Below are positions 1 through 7,042 of a stretch of DNA of 15,691 nt, piece after piece. Made by a program: the position numbers and the translations under genes. This DNA is from VRUB01 sp046758085 (lineage in GTDB: Bacteria; Pseudomonadota; Gammaproteobacteria; Acidiferrobacterales; SPGG2): positions 1-15,691 of the forward strand of contig JBHHZP010000085.1 of the NCBI GenBank assembly GCA_046758085.1, given 5' to 3'. The notes under the pieces were generated by a model that was not told the origin of the DNA, made no database searches, and saw nothing but the letters and a program-made list of their open reading frames with translations. The number at the start of each line of letters is the position of its first letter. The first letter of the stretch is position 1.

Positions 1-229
1 GGTCATTGCTGATGGTCATCGCAAGCCCCGCATCCACGCCTTGGGCCCGCATCGAATCGGCCAGCTCGGCTAGGGCCTGGTTGTCCATATGGCTGCGCGG
101 TTGATACTTTCCGCGCTGAAGCAGATCGATGGGAATGTTCCGCAATGCCTGCGTATCGGCCAACGGTTTCACCGTCGCCTCCAACAAGGCATCCAGGCCT
201 CGACCCAAACGCGGTTTCTTGCCGCTCAC
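1..229 (-). CDS. parB: ParB chromosome-partitioning protein, N-terminal part (runs off window)
   Basis: ParB binds centromere-like parS sites near the origin and works with ParA to segregate chromosomes. The reading frame starts at a GTG (227-229), 13 nt after the parA stop, behind a GAGG Shine-Dalgarno (SD) sequence about 8 nt upstream. The N-terminus has the family signature GRGLDALL at about residues 9-16, then a segment with LLQRGKYQPR that matches the start of the ParB nuclease-like domain. About 66 residues look like normal ParB, ending at RAQGV. The last 10 residues before the window edge (DAGLAMTISND region) do not resemble the QPIVVRP stretch that normally follows, so the outermost 34 bases or so may be divergent or an end artefact. 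The helix-turn-helix and dimerisation domains lie outside the window. Confidence 0.85.
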   Translation of the reverse strand, partial: MSGKKPRLGRGLDALLEATVKPLADTQALRNIPIDLLQRGKYQPRSHMDNQALAELADSMRAQGVDAGLAMTISND

Positions 230-242
230 GATATCGCCCTCA

Positions 243-1010
243 TTACGCCGCCTCGTCTCGTCTCAACATCTCGCCCGCGAGCGCCAGATAGGCCTGCGCC
301 CCCTTAGACTGCATGTCATAACTGATGACCGGTTTACCATGGCTCGGCGCCTCGGCCAGGCGCACATTGCGAGGAATAATAGTGCGGTAAAGCACATCGC
401 CAAAATGTTCCTTAAGCTGGGCCGACACCTCGTTGTCCAAGTTGTTGCGTGGGTCAAACATGGTCCGTAACAGCCCTTCGACTTTGAGCTTCTCGTTCAG
501 GGACTGGCGGATCTCCCGGATAATACTCAGCAGCGCCGTCAGCCCTTCGAGCGCATAGTACTCGCACTGCATCGGTATCATAACCGCATGCGCCGCCACT
601 AGCGCGTTTACCGTCAGCAGGTTCAGCGCCGGCGGGCAATCGATCAATACATAATCGTAATCGTGGTCCATCGACACCAGCGCATCGCGCAGGCGAAACC
701 GGCAGCGCTCCAACTCGATGAGCTCCACCTGCGCCCCCGCAAGGGCATCGTTGGCGGGCACCAGATCATAGCCGGCGTCGACGGCTATGCGCGCCGCGTC
801 AATGGATGCGGTGCCGATCATCACCTCGTAGGTGCTCGCCGCGAGCACCTGCTTGTTTACGCCGCTGCCCATGGTCGCGTTGCCCTGCGGGTCGATGTCA
901 ACGAGCATGACCTGGCGGCGCGTCTTCGCCAGCGACGCCGCCAGATTGATGCTGGTCGTGGTCTTGCCCACCCCCCCTTTTTGGTTGGCGATCGCGATAA
1001 TCTTGCTCAT
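243..1010 (-). CDS. parA: ParA/Soj chromosome-partitioning ATPase
   Basis: This 255-residue protein is full length for chromosomal ParA, the ATPase that drives ParB-parS complexes apart over the nucleoid. It has the deviant Walker A motif KGGVGKTT at residues 11-18, including the signature first lysine. The switch motif DIDPQGN is at residues 38-44, and the Walker B region reads VLIDCPP. I chose the ATG at 1008-1010, giving the classic start MSKIIAIANQKGG. The frame stays open for 56 more codons upstream, but that extension overlaps rsmG and looks unlike ParA. A GGAG lies only 2 nt before the ATG, which is tight spacing. The gene begins 11 nt after the rsmG stop and precedes parB by 13 nt, so the three are probably co-transcribed. 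Confidence 0.97.
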   Translation of the reverse strand: MSKIIAIANQKGGVGKTTTSINLAASLAKTRRQVMLVDIDPQGNATMGSGVNKQVLAASTYEVMIGTASIDAARIAVDAGYDLVPANDALAGAQVELIELERCRFRLRDALVSMDHDYDYVLIDCPPALNLLTVNALVAAHAVMIPMQCEYYALEGLTALLSIIREIRQSLNEKLKVEGLLRTMFDPRNNLDNEVSAQLKEHFGDVLYRTIIPRNVRLAEAPSHGKPVISYDMQSKGAQAYLALAGEMLRRDEAA

Positions 1011-1021
1011 GTCTCCGCTAT

Positions 1022-1648
1022 TCAATTGCGCGTAATCACAACCAGATGGCGCTGCGCATCCAGCCCGGGCACCTGCAGCGCCTCGACCGCGGTCACCGTA
1101 TACGGCACCGGTACCTGCCTGAGTTCCTGTCGCGGACGCGCGCCCTTCATGACCAGAATGCGGCCCTGCTCTGCGCAAAGGTGCCCGCTCTTCTCCAGCA
1201 CCTGGACGATTGATGCGAACGCCCGTGCGATCACCGTATCAAACGGCTGCGCCGGTTTAAACGTCTCCACGCGCGCGCGGACGACCTCGACGTTGTCAAG
1301 TCCGAGCTCGGCCACCGCCTGTGTCACGAACCGCAGCTTCTTGGCGCGAGCGTCCAACAACACAAACTGGCACGAACCCAGTACCAACGCCAGCGGGATT
1401 CCCGGCAGCCCGGCACCCGTCCCAACATCCAGCGCCCTGGGACCGGCCACGAACGAGGCGATGGCGAGGCTGTCCAGAATGTGGCGCGTGACCATTTCTT
1501 GCGGGTCACGCACGGCGGTCAGATTATAGACCCGATTCCATTTTTCTAGCAGGCGCAGATACTGCCAGAGCTTCTGCCGCAGGTCCGTGGCAGGCCCTAT
1601 CCCCAGGCACTCCAAGCCGGCTGTCAGGCGATTGTCGGGCGGTGGCAA
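1022..1648 (-). CDS. rsmG: 16S rRNA (guanine527-N7)-methyltransferase RsmG (GidB)
   Basis: RsmG transfers a methyl group from S-adenosylmethionine to N7 of G527 in 16S rRNA. The 208-residue protein matches the usual length (207 in E. coli). The SAM-binding glycine-rich motif ALDVGTGAGLPGIP is at about residues 72-85, preceded by the conserved KWNRVYNLTAVRDP block at about 36-49 and the ILDS motif. The C-terminus carries the family's LQVPGLDAQRHLVVI. The start is uncertain: the only plausible codon is a TTG at 1646-1648, 5 nt after the stop of the DUF302 gene, with a GAGGGAG purine stretch directly against it. No ATG or GTG gives a better N-terminus. It sits directly upstream of parA, as in most gammaproteobacteria, but is cut off from mnmG by two extra genes. 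Confidence 0.95.
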   Translation of the reverse strand: MPPPDNRLTAGLECLGIGPATDLRQKLWQYLRLLEKWNRVYNLTAVRDPQEMVTRHILDSLAIASFVAGPRALDVGTGAGLPGIPLALVLGSCQFVLLDARAKKLRFVTQAVAELGLDNVEVVRARVETFKPAQPFDTVIARAFASIVQVLEKSGHLCAEQGRILVMKGARPRQELRQVPVPYTVTAVEALQVPGLDAQRHLVVITRN

Positions 1649-1653
1649 CTCCC

Positions 1654-2109
1654 TCAGGGACCGGTGGCGTGGGTTGTGAATTTTTTCAAGGCACCGCGCA
1701 TTTTGCCGATGACCTGTTTTCGATTCTCGATGTCGAAGCGCCGGGCGATGTACGCGGGGTCATTGTAGGCAAGCCACACGTTTGCGTCGGCATCTTCCCA
1801 GATGAGCGCTTTTAGCGGCAAATCGATTCCTACCATGCGGTTGCTGGTAAGAAGCTGGGTACCGATCTTGGGGTTTCCAAATACGAGCAGTATTGTCGGG
1901 GGCAACTCGACGCCCACGCTCTGCGCACCGGCGCTGTGGTCGATACGCGCGAAGATCTTCATGCCTTTTGCGCGTAACACCGATTCCAGGCGATCCGTTG
2001 TTTGGGTGACATTGTGGGTACTGCGCTGAATGACCAGGCCCTGGGCGCCGGCCACATCGATGTGAGCGCTCAGTGCCGCAGCCAAAACGAGTAATGCAAG
2101 CATGCGCAT
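1654..2109 (-). CDS. Secreted DUF302-family protein
   Basis: This 151-residue protein has a signal peptide (hydrophobic MRMLALLVLAAALSA core, likely cleaved near residue 22). The rest resembles the DUF302 domain: a helix with R/L-rich LESVLRAKGMKIFARIDHS, then PPTILLVFGNPKIGTQL, which carries the typical FGNPKxGT motif, then DLPLKALIWED. DUF302 proteins are small, mostly periplasmic, and of unknown biochemical role. The ATG at 2107-2109 has a strong GGAGG 7 nt upstream. The gene ends 5 nt before the rsmG start, so rsmG is probably translated from the same message. Finding it inside the normally contiguous mnmG-rsmG-parA-parB group suggests a lineage-specific insertion together with its divergent neighbour. 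Confidence 0.85.
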   Translation of the reverse strand: MRMLALLVLAAALSAHIDVAGAQGLVIQRSTHNVTQTTDRLESVLRAKGMKIFARIDHSAGAQSVGVELPPTILLVFGNPKIGTQLLTSNRMVGIDLPLKALIWEDADANVWLAYNDPAYIARRFDIENRKQVIGKMRGALKKFTTHATGP

Positions 2110-2343
2110 AATTTGCCTCCGGGTGGGGTTGTTGTGGGTGCCACGAGGCTTAGAGTGTAAGCGCTACCGCCTCCCTACTAAAAGGCCCGGTCAGCAGATA
2201 CTGCGCTTTGTCCCGCCAGACCTGCCTTTCGTCTGATCGAGCGCTGCCCGGCGGCACACCATGCACTACATTGCAGCGTAGAGGGCGCGCGACGGCGCGC
2301 GCCAGCCCCGAAGGAAGCGCTCTGTTGACCAAGGAGGGAAGCC
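2110..2343. promoter_or_regulatory. Divergent intergenic region between the DUF302 and DUF2914 genes
   Basis: The two flanking genes point away from each other, so promoters for both should lie in these 234 bases. Each gene has a strong SD at its edge of the gap (GGAGG for the minus gene, AAGGAGG at about 2333-2339 for the plus gene). I see no sigma-70 hexamer pair convincing enough to place a promoter exactly. Confidence 0.4.
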
Positions 2344-2838
2344 ATGAAAGCTTTTTTGTTCGCCTTAGCGGGCGCATTGATCACGACCCAGCTGCACGCG
2401 GCCGAGCTGCGACCGGCCGCGATGCGCACGGACGTCGAGGCTGCCGTCGCGGGCCATAGCCAGCCCATGTCGGGCCGAGTGGCGCGCGCGACCCTGACCA
2501 CCGCTGTGGTCGATCGCGAGCCCGTCGATTCCATCTCCACGCTCAGCAACGACGTCTCCCAGCTGTATTACTTCACCGAGATTCAGGGCATGGCCGGCCA
2601 GACCGTGACCCACCGCTGGGAATACAACAGCCAGATTATGGCCGAGGTATCGTTCGACATCGACGGGCCGCGCTGGCGCGTATTCTCCAGCAAAAGGTTG
2701 CAGCCCGGCTGGCTCGGCGATTGGAAGGTGTCGGTGGTGGATGCCGCGGGCAATCCGTTGAGCGTCAATACCTTCTTCTATACCGGAGATGCGGAACGGA
2801 GTCGCGCGGCCGCATTCAGGGATACGCGAACGCCCTGA
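2344..2838 (+). CDS. Secreted DUF2914-family protein
   Basis: This 164-residue protein has a clear N-terminal signal peptide (MKAFLFALAGALITTQLHA, cleavage near residue 19). The mature part matches the DUF2914 domain: the VVDREPVDSIS block, then YYFTEIQGMAGQTVTHRWEY, then GPRWRVFSSKRL and PGWLGDWKVSVVDAAGN. The family is found in proteobacterial envelopes, often attached to anti-sigma-like or membrane proteins; its biochemical role is unknown. The ATG at 2344 has an excellent AAGGAGG SD. About 25 residues after the signal peptide are Ala/Arg-rich and unlike any domain. The gene is alone on the plus strand and converges on mnmG. Confidence 0.85.
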   Translation: MKAFLFALAGALITTQLHAAELRPAAMRTDVEAAVAGHSQPMSGRVARATLTTAVVDREPVDSISTLSNDVSQLYYFTEIQGMAGQTVTHRWEYNSQIMAEVSFDIDGPRWRVFSSKRLQPGWLGDWKVSVVDAAGNPLSVNTFFYTGDAERSRAAAFRDTRTP

Positions 2839-2890
2839 CGCAAAGCCACCGCCCCGACTTGGCGGGAACGTTTAACAGGATGTAGAGACC

Positions 2891-2933
2891 ACCAAGGCGC
2901 AGAGATGCCGCGGGCGCATCTCTGCGCCTTGGT
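2891..2933. repeat. Perfect 18-bp inverted repeat (7-nt loop) between convergent genes
   Basis: Arms 2891-2908 (ACCAAGGCGCAGAGATGC) and 2916-2933 are perfectly complementary around a 7-nt loop. The hairpin lies between the convergent ends of the DUF2914 gene and mnmG, so it could stop transcription from both sides. Neither strand has the T-run of a classical intrinsic terminator. The CCAAGGCGCAGAGA motif resembles short dispersed intergenic repeats I recall from other proteobacterial genomes. Confidence 0.75.
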
Positions 2934-3004
2934 CTGGCTCACACAACTGCGCTCCCGCTGTTGAAAAATGTCGCCCCATCCCTGTAGCACCGCCGTGGCG
3001 TTGT

Positions 3005-3031
3005 CGCGCGATCATTGACCGGCATCGCGCG
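3005..3031. terminator. Possible weak hairpin downstream of mnmG
   Basis: CGCGCGAT (3005-3012) and ATCGCGCG (3024-3031) form an 8-bp stem with an 11-nt loop, 12 nt beyond the mnmG stop. There is no T-tract, so it is at best a weak or Rho-assisted stop. Confidence 0.25.
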
Positions 3032-3042
3032 GGCGTTGCTGG

Positions 3043-4917
3043 TCAGGCGCTCTTGCGCCGCAGATGCACCAGCAGCAACGAGATCGCGGCTGGCGTCACG
3101 CCGGCGATGCGCGACGCCTGCCCCACGGTGGCCGGCCGGTGCGCGGCGAGCTTTTGCTGCACCTCCGCTGACAAGCCGCGCACGCCGCGGTAATCGAAAT
3201 CTGGCGAGAGCAGCGTATGCTCGTGGCGCAGGTGTTGCTCGATCTCGCGCGACTGGCGGCGGATGTAGCCCGAGTATTTGGCCTCGGTTTCCAGCTGCTG
3301 CACGACCTCACGATCCAGCGCCGCCGTGCTGGCGCCGGCCAGGCGCATGAGCACCTCGTAGTCGACCTCGGGCCGGCGCAGTAACTCCAGCAGCGTGCAC
3401 TCGCGTGACAACGGCTGGCCCAGCACTGCCGTGGCGTGGTCGGATGATATCGTCTCCGGACCCACCCATGTGCAGGCCAGGCGCTCACGCTCCTTAGCGA
3501 TGGCGTCGCGCTTGGCGCAGAACTCCGCCCAATGCTCGTCGTTGACCACACCCAGCTCGTGCCCGATCTCCGTTAAGCGCAGATCGGCGTTGTCTTCGCG
3601 CAGGGTCAGGCGGTACTCGGCGCGCGAGGTAAACATGCGGTAGGGCTCGTCGGTCCCGCGGGTAATCAGGTCATCGATCAGCACTCCCATATAGGCCTGA
3701 TCACGCCGGGGCCACCACGGCTCGCGCGCTTGAACATGCAGCGCGGCGTTGATCCCCGCGACCAGGCCCTGCGCCGCAGCCTCCTCGTAACCCGTGGTGC
3801 CGTTGATCTGTCCGGCGAAAAACAGCCCTGACAGCGCCTTGGTCTGCAAGCTGGGCGTAAGGCCGCGCGGATCGAAGTAGTCGTATTCGATCGCGTAGCC
3901 CGGGCGCGTGATGTGGACGTGCTCGAAGCCCCTGATCGCGCGCACGAACCGCCACTGCACATCGAATGGCAGGCTAGTGGAGATGCCGTTGGGATAAACC
4001 TCAGTGGTGTCCAGGCCCTCGGGTTCGACAAATATCTGGTGCGAGGGCTTGTCGGCGAATCGCACAATCTTGTCCTCGATCGACGGGCAATAGCGTGGCC
4101 CGACACCATCGATGACGCCGGTGTACAGCGGCGAGCGCTTTAGTCCGCCACGAATAATTTCATGTGTGCGCTCGTTCGTGTGGGTGATATGGCACGCCAC
4201 TTGCCGCGGGTGCGCCTCCGCGCGCCCACGGTACGAAAACAACGGGGTCGGGCTATCGCCCGGTTGCGGCTCCAGCGCTTCGTAGTCGATCGTGCTGCCA
4301 TCGAGGCGAGGCGGTGTGCCGGTCTTCAGCCGGCCCACAGCGAGCGGCAGCTCGCGCAGGCGTGCCGCCAGCGCATTGGCCGGGGGGTCGCCCGCGCGCC
4401 CGCCCTGGTAGTTCGACAAACCGATGTGTATGCGTCCGCCCAGAAAGGTGCCAGTGGTGAGCACCACGGCACGCGCCCGCAACTTCATCCCCATCTGCGT
4501 CGCCACGCCGACCACGCGCCCGCCTGCGACCAACAAATCATCGACCGCCTGTTGAAACAGCTTGAGGTTGGGTTGGCGTTCCAACAGCGCCCGCACCGCC
4601 GCCTTGTACAACACGCGATCGGCCTGAGCGCGCGTGGCGCGCACCGCTGCGCCTTTGCGCGAGTTGAGTATACGAAACTGAATGCCGGCGCGGTCGGTGG
4701 CGTGTGCCATAATCCCGCCCATGGCATCGATTTCCTTGACCAGGTGGCCCTTGCCGATGCCGCCGATGGCCGGGTTGCACGACATCTGGCCGATGGTCTC
4801 GATATTGTGCGTAAGCAACAGGGTGTCACACCCCATGCGCGCGCACGCCGCGGCCGCTTCGGCGCCGGCGTGGCCGCCGCCGATCACGATGACATCGCAG
4901 GACTGCGGGTGCAGCAT
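3043..4917 (-). CDS. mnmG: tRNA uridine-5-carboxymethylaminomethyl modification enzyme MnmG (GidA)
   Basis: MnmG is the FAD-binding partner of MnmE. The complex installs the (carboxymethyl)aminomethyl group at C5 of the wobble uridine in a set of tRNAs. At 624 residues it is full length (629 in E. coli). The FAD-binding GGGHAG is at residues 13-18, SCNPAIGG at 46-53, and the catalytic-cysteine motif PRYCPSIEDK places the Cys at residue 277, the same number as in E. coli. The mid-region GTDEPYRMFTSRAEYRL and the C-terminal helical domain ending near SLLLVHLRRK are intact. The start ATG is 4915-4917; its SD is weak. Unusually, mnmG is separated from mnmE by more than 8 kb, and from rsmG by two small genes. 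Confidence 0.98.
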   Translation of the reverse strand: MLHPQSCDVIVIGGGHAGAEAAAACARMGCDTLLLTHNIETIGQMSCNPAIGGIGKGHLVKEIDAMGGIMAHATDRAGIQFRILNSRKGAAVRATRAQADRVLYKAAVRALLERQPNLKLFQQAVDDLLVAGGRVVGVATQMGMKLRARAVVLTTGTFLGGRIHIGLSNYQGGRAGDPPANALAARLRELPLAVGRLKTGTPPRLDGSTIDYEALEPQPGDSPTPLFSYRGRAEAHPRQVACHITHTNERTHEIIRGGLKRSPLYTGVIDGVGPRYCPSIEDKIVRFADKPSHQIFVEPEGLDTTEVYPNGISTSLPFDVQWRFVRAIRGFEHVHITRPGYAIEYDYFDPRGLTPSLQTKALSGLFFAGQINGTTGYEEAAAQGLVAGINAALHVQAREPWWPRRDQAYMGVLIDDLITRGTDEPYRMFTSRAEYRLTLREDNADLRLTEIGHELGVVNDEHWAEFCAKRDAIAKERERLACTWVGPETISSDHATAVLGQPLSRECTLLELLRRPEVDYEVLMRLAGASTAALDREVVQQLETEAKYSGYIRRQSREIEQHLRHEHTLLSPDFDYRGVRGLSAEVQQKLAAHRPATVGQASRIAGVTPAAISLLLVHLRRKSA

Positions 4918-4953
4918 GCTCGTTTCATGGGGCTGGAGTGGTGGAAGACGCGC

Positions 4954-4962
4954 ATCATAGCA
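4954..4962 (-). promoter_or_regulatory. Candidate extended -10 promoter for mnmG
   Basis: Read on the minus strand, 4954-4962 gives TGC-TATGAT, a good extended -10 element (TGn-TATAAT type), 36 nt before the mnmG ATG. No convincing -35 hexamer is seen 16-18 nt upstream, which an extended -10 can tolerate. A local promoter would be needed because mnmG is no longer downstream of mnmE. Confidence 0.4.
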
Positions 4963-5084
4963 TTATCGCGCCCGCCACCGGCAGCGGTGTGTGTGCTGGC
5001 GGACAACACATGGTTGGCTATAAATAGGGGGGTGCCCGATAATCATGCTGTTCGCGGCCCCGTGCCGTCTGCGTGACATCAGTA

Positions 5085-5120
5085 TTTATATTCTTGATTT
5101 CATACAGTTACATGATAAAA
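5085..5120 (+). promoter_or_regulatory. AT-rich patch, candidate promoter region for the moxR operon
   Basis: This stretch is strikingly AT-rich inside GC-rich surroundings. It includes TTGATT (5094-5099) and GATAAA (5114-5119) with 14-nt spacing, plus TATATT at 5088-5093. The spacing is not ideal, so the exact promoter is not fixed. It sits 60-95 nt before the chosen moxR start and is the obvious place for operon transcription to begin. Confidence 0.3.
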
Positions 5121-5179
5121 CGACATTCTCGCGGCGGGGCTGCAGGCGCCGTGCGCACCCCGGTCCGCGTGGGCTGACC

Positions 5180-6130
5180 ATGGCTCCGGTACCCGAAAGG
5201 CACCCGCCGCCGGCGAGGCCGTTGCTCGAGGAGGTCATCGCGCGGGTGGGCGAGGTGGTGCTGGGGAAAGCAAGGCAGGTGCGGCTGGGACTGGCCTGCC
5301 TGCTCGCGCGCGGGCATTTGCTGATAGAAGACCTCCCCGGGGTGGGCAAGACGACGCTAGCGCATGTGCTGGCACGGGTTTTGGGGCTGCAGTTCAGCCG
5401 CATCCAGTTCACGAGCGACTTGTTGCCCGCCGATATCCTCGGGGTGTCCGTGTACCAGCCCGCCTCGGGCGATTTTTGTTTCCACCCGGGGCCGATCTTC
5501 GCGCAACTGATCCTCGCCGATGAGATCAACCGCGCCACACCGAAGACACAGAGCGCCCTGCTCGAGGCGATGGAAGAGCGGCAAGTCACGAGCGACGGCA
5601 CGACCGAGAAGCTACCGGAACCGTTCTTCGTGATCGCCACCCAGAACCCGCGGCACCTGATCGGCACCTTTCCACTGCCTGAATCCCAGCTGGACCGTTT
5701 CCTGATGCGCATCCGTATGGGTTACCCCGACCGCCACGCCGAACGCGCCCTACTCAAAGGGCGCGATCGGCGCGAGCTGTTGCAGACCATGGAGCCCGTT
5801 ATCGACGGCGAGCAGCTGCTGGCCCTGCAGGGCGCCGTCACCCGGATCCATTGCAGCGATGCGCTGTTGGACTACGTGCAGGACCTGATCGTGTCGACTC
5901 GCGGCAGCGAGTTGTTTGCCGACGGGCTTTCACCGCGTGCCGGTCTCGCGCTTATGCACGGTGCGCAGGCGTGGGCGCTGCTCGAAGGCCGGGACATGGT
6001 GCTCCCGGAAGACGTGCAAGTCGTGGCGCCCAGCGTGATGGGCCATCGCTTGCGCCCGGCCGAAGGCTCGGCACAGGGGTCCTCCGAAGTCAGGATCGAG
6101 GAGCTGCTGGCCGCCGTGCCGATCCCGTGA
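5180..6130 (+). CDS. MoxR-family AAA+ ATPase
   Basis: MoxR ATPases are thought to act as chaperones that help assemble or mature protein complexes. This 316-residue protein has Walker A PGVGKTT at residues 53-59, Walker B LILADEIN at about 110-117, sensor 1 IATQNP at 152-157, SQLDRF with the conserved arginine at 169-174, and sensor 2 region GLSPRAGLAL in the C-terminal lid. I chose the ATG at 5180, which gives the family's usual length (about 310-330). An upstream ATG at 5045 would add 45 residues that look like untranslated leader. No good SD precedes 5180. The stop overlaps the next start (TGATG at 6128-6132), so translation is probably coupled to the DUF58 gene. Confidence 0.93.
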   Translation: MAPVPERHPPPARPLLEEVIARVGEVVLGKARQVRLGLACLLARGHLLIEDLPGVGKTTLAHVLARVLGLQFSRIQFTSDLLPADILGVSVYQPASGDFCFHPGPIFAQLILADEINRATPKTQSALLEAMEERQVTSDGTTEKLPEPFFVIATQNPRHLIGTFPLPESQLDRFLMRIRMGYPDRHAERALLKGRDRRELLQTMEPVIDGEQLLALQGAVTRIHCSDALLDYVQDLIVSTRGSELFADGLSPRAGLALMHGAQAWALLEGRDMVLPEDVQVVAPSVMGHRLRPAEGSAQGSSEVRIEELLAAVPIP

Positions 6131-7038
6131 TGGCGCGCCCGCCGAGCGCGGAAGTCGTGCTTGGGCGCCGGGAGCTGTACATGCTGCCAACCGGCTACGG
6201 ACTCGTATTCGCGCTGGTGCTGATGGTCCTGCTGCTGGTAGCCATTAACTACGGCAACGCGCTGGCTTACGCCTTGACCTTCTGGTTGGCGGCGATTGGC
6301 ATTGTCTCGATGCTGTCCACGCACCGGAATTTACTCGGTCTGCGGCTATCCGAGGGGCCCTGCTCACCGGTGTTTGCGGGCGACAACGCCAGCTTTCAGC
6401 TCAGGCTAAATAACAGCCACGGACTGCGACGGCTGGGGGTGTCGATCGAGCAGGCGAAACGCCAGGTTAGCCGCGTCGACTTGCGCGCAGGCGAGCAGAC
6501 CTGCATTCGGCTCGAGCGCGGCAGCGACCGAAGAGGCTACCTCGCGCCCGCGCCCGTGGTGTTGTCTACGCGTTTTCCGCTGGGCTTGCTGTTCGCCTGG
6601 TCACGGCGGATCGCCCTCCAACAACGCTGCCTGGTATACCCGCGGCCCGCATCTTCAGCGCCCGTGCCTGTCACCGCCGAGGCACGCGGAGTGCCGGACC
6701 GCGGGCTGCACCCGGAGGGAGAGGATTTCCTGGGGCTGCGTGAGTTCCGCCGCGGCGACTCGCCACGTCACGTGAGCTGGAAGGCGATGGCGCGTGGGCG
6801 CGGCATGCTGATCAAGCAGTTTGGCGGCGGCTACCGCGCGAGCGTGTGGCTGGAGTGGGAGGCGCTGGCAGGGATGGCCACCGAGGAGCGCTTGAGTCAG
6901 CTCTGTCGCTGGGTATTGGATTGCGAGCGCGCCGGCCTGCAATACGGCCTGCGCCTGCCCCACCAGACGCTGGCTCCCGCCAATGGCGAGGAGCACCGTC
7001 ATCGCTGCCTGGCGGCGCTGGCGCTGTTTCCAGGATAG
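6130..7038 (+). CDS. DUF58-domain membrane protein
   Basis: This 302-residue protein has two adjacent hydrophobic segments near the N-terminus (about residues 20-37 and 41-60). A mainly beta cytoplasmic or periplasmic region follows, then the DUF58 core with the signature GEDFLGLREFRRGDSPRHVS-WKAMAR and LIKQF. DUF58 proteins are nearly always encoded beside a MoxR ATPase and often a transglutaminase-like protein; their molecular role is not established. The start ATG overlaps the moxR stop by one base. The stop is 4 nt before the next gene's GTG, consistent with one three-gene operon. No von Willebrand A (BatA-type) genes follow, so this is the short version of the cluster. Confidence 0.92.
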   Translation: MARPPSAEVVLGRRELYMLPTGYGLVFALVLMVLLLVAINYGNALAYALTFWLAAIGIVSMLSTHRNLLGLRLSEGPCSPVFAGDNASFQLRLNNSHGLRRLGVSIEQAKRQVSRVDLRAGEQTCIRLERGSDRRGYLAPAPVVLSTRFPLGLLFAWSRRIALQQRCLVYPRPASSAPVPVTAEARGVPDRGLHPEGEDFLGLREFRRGDSPRHVSWKAMARGRGMLIKQFGGGYRASVWLEWEALAGMATEERLSQLCRWVLDCERAGLQYGLRLPHQTLAPANGEEHRHRCLAALALFPG

Positions 7039-7042
7039 GCCA

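Noticed and set aside
663..1529. Plus-strand open frame across parA and rsmG
   Set aside because: It is a shadow of two conserved minus-strand genes; no SD, no domain, low-complexity composition.
4162..5076. Long plus-strand open frame (about 300 codons) opposite mnmG
   Set aside because: It is antisense to conserved mnmG sequence and its translation is rich in Arg, Ala, His and Gln with no recognisable domain. Long antisense frames are common in GC-rich genes.
5045..5179. Earlier ATG for moxR
   Set aside because: The extra 45 residues are not MoxR-like, contain the AT-rich candidate promoter region, and would make the protein longer than usual.
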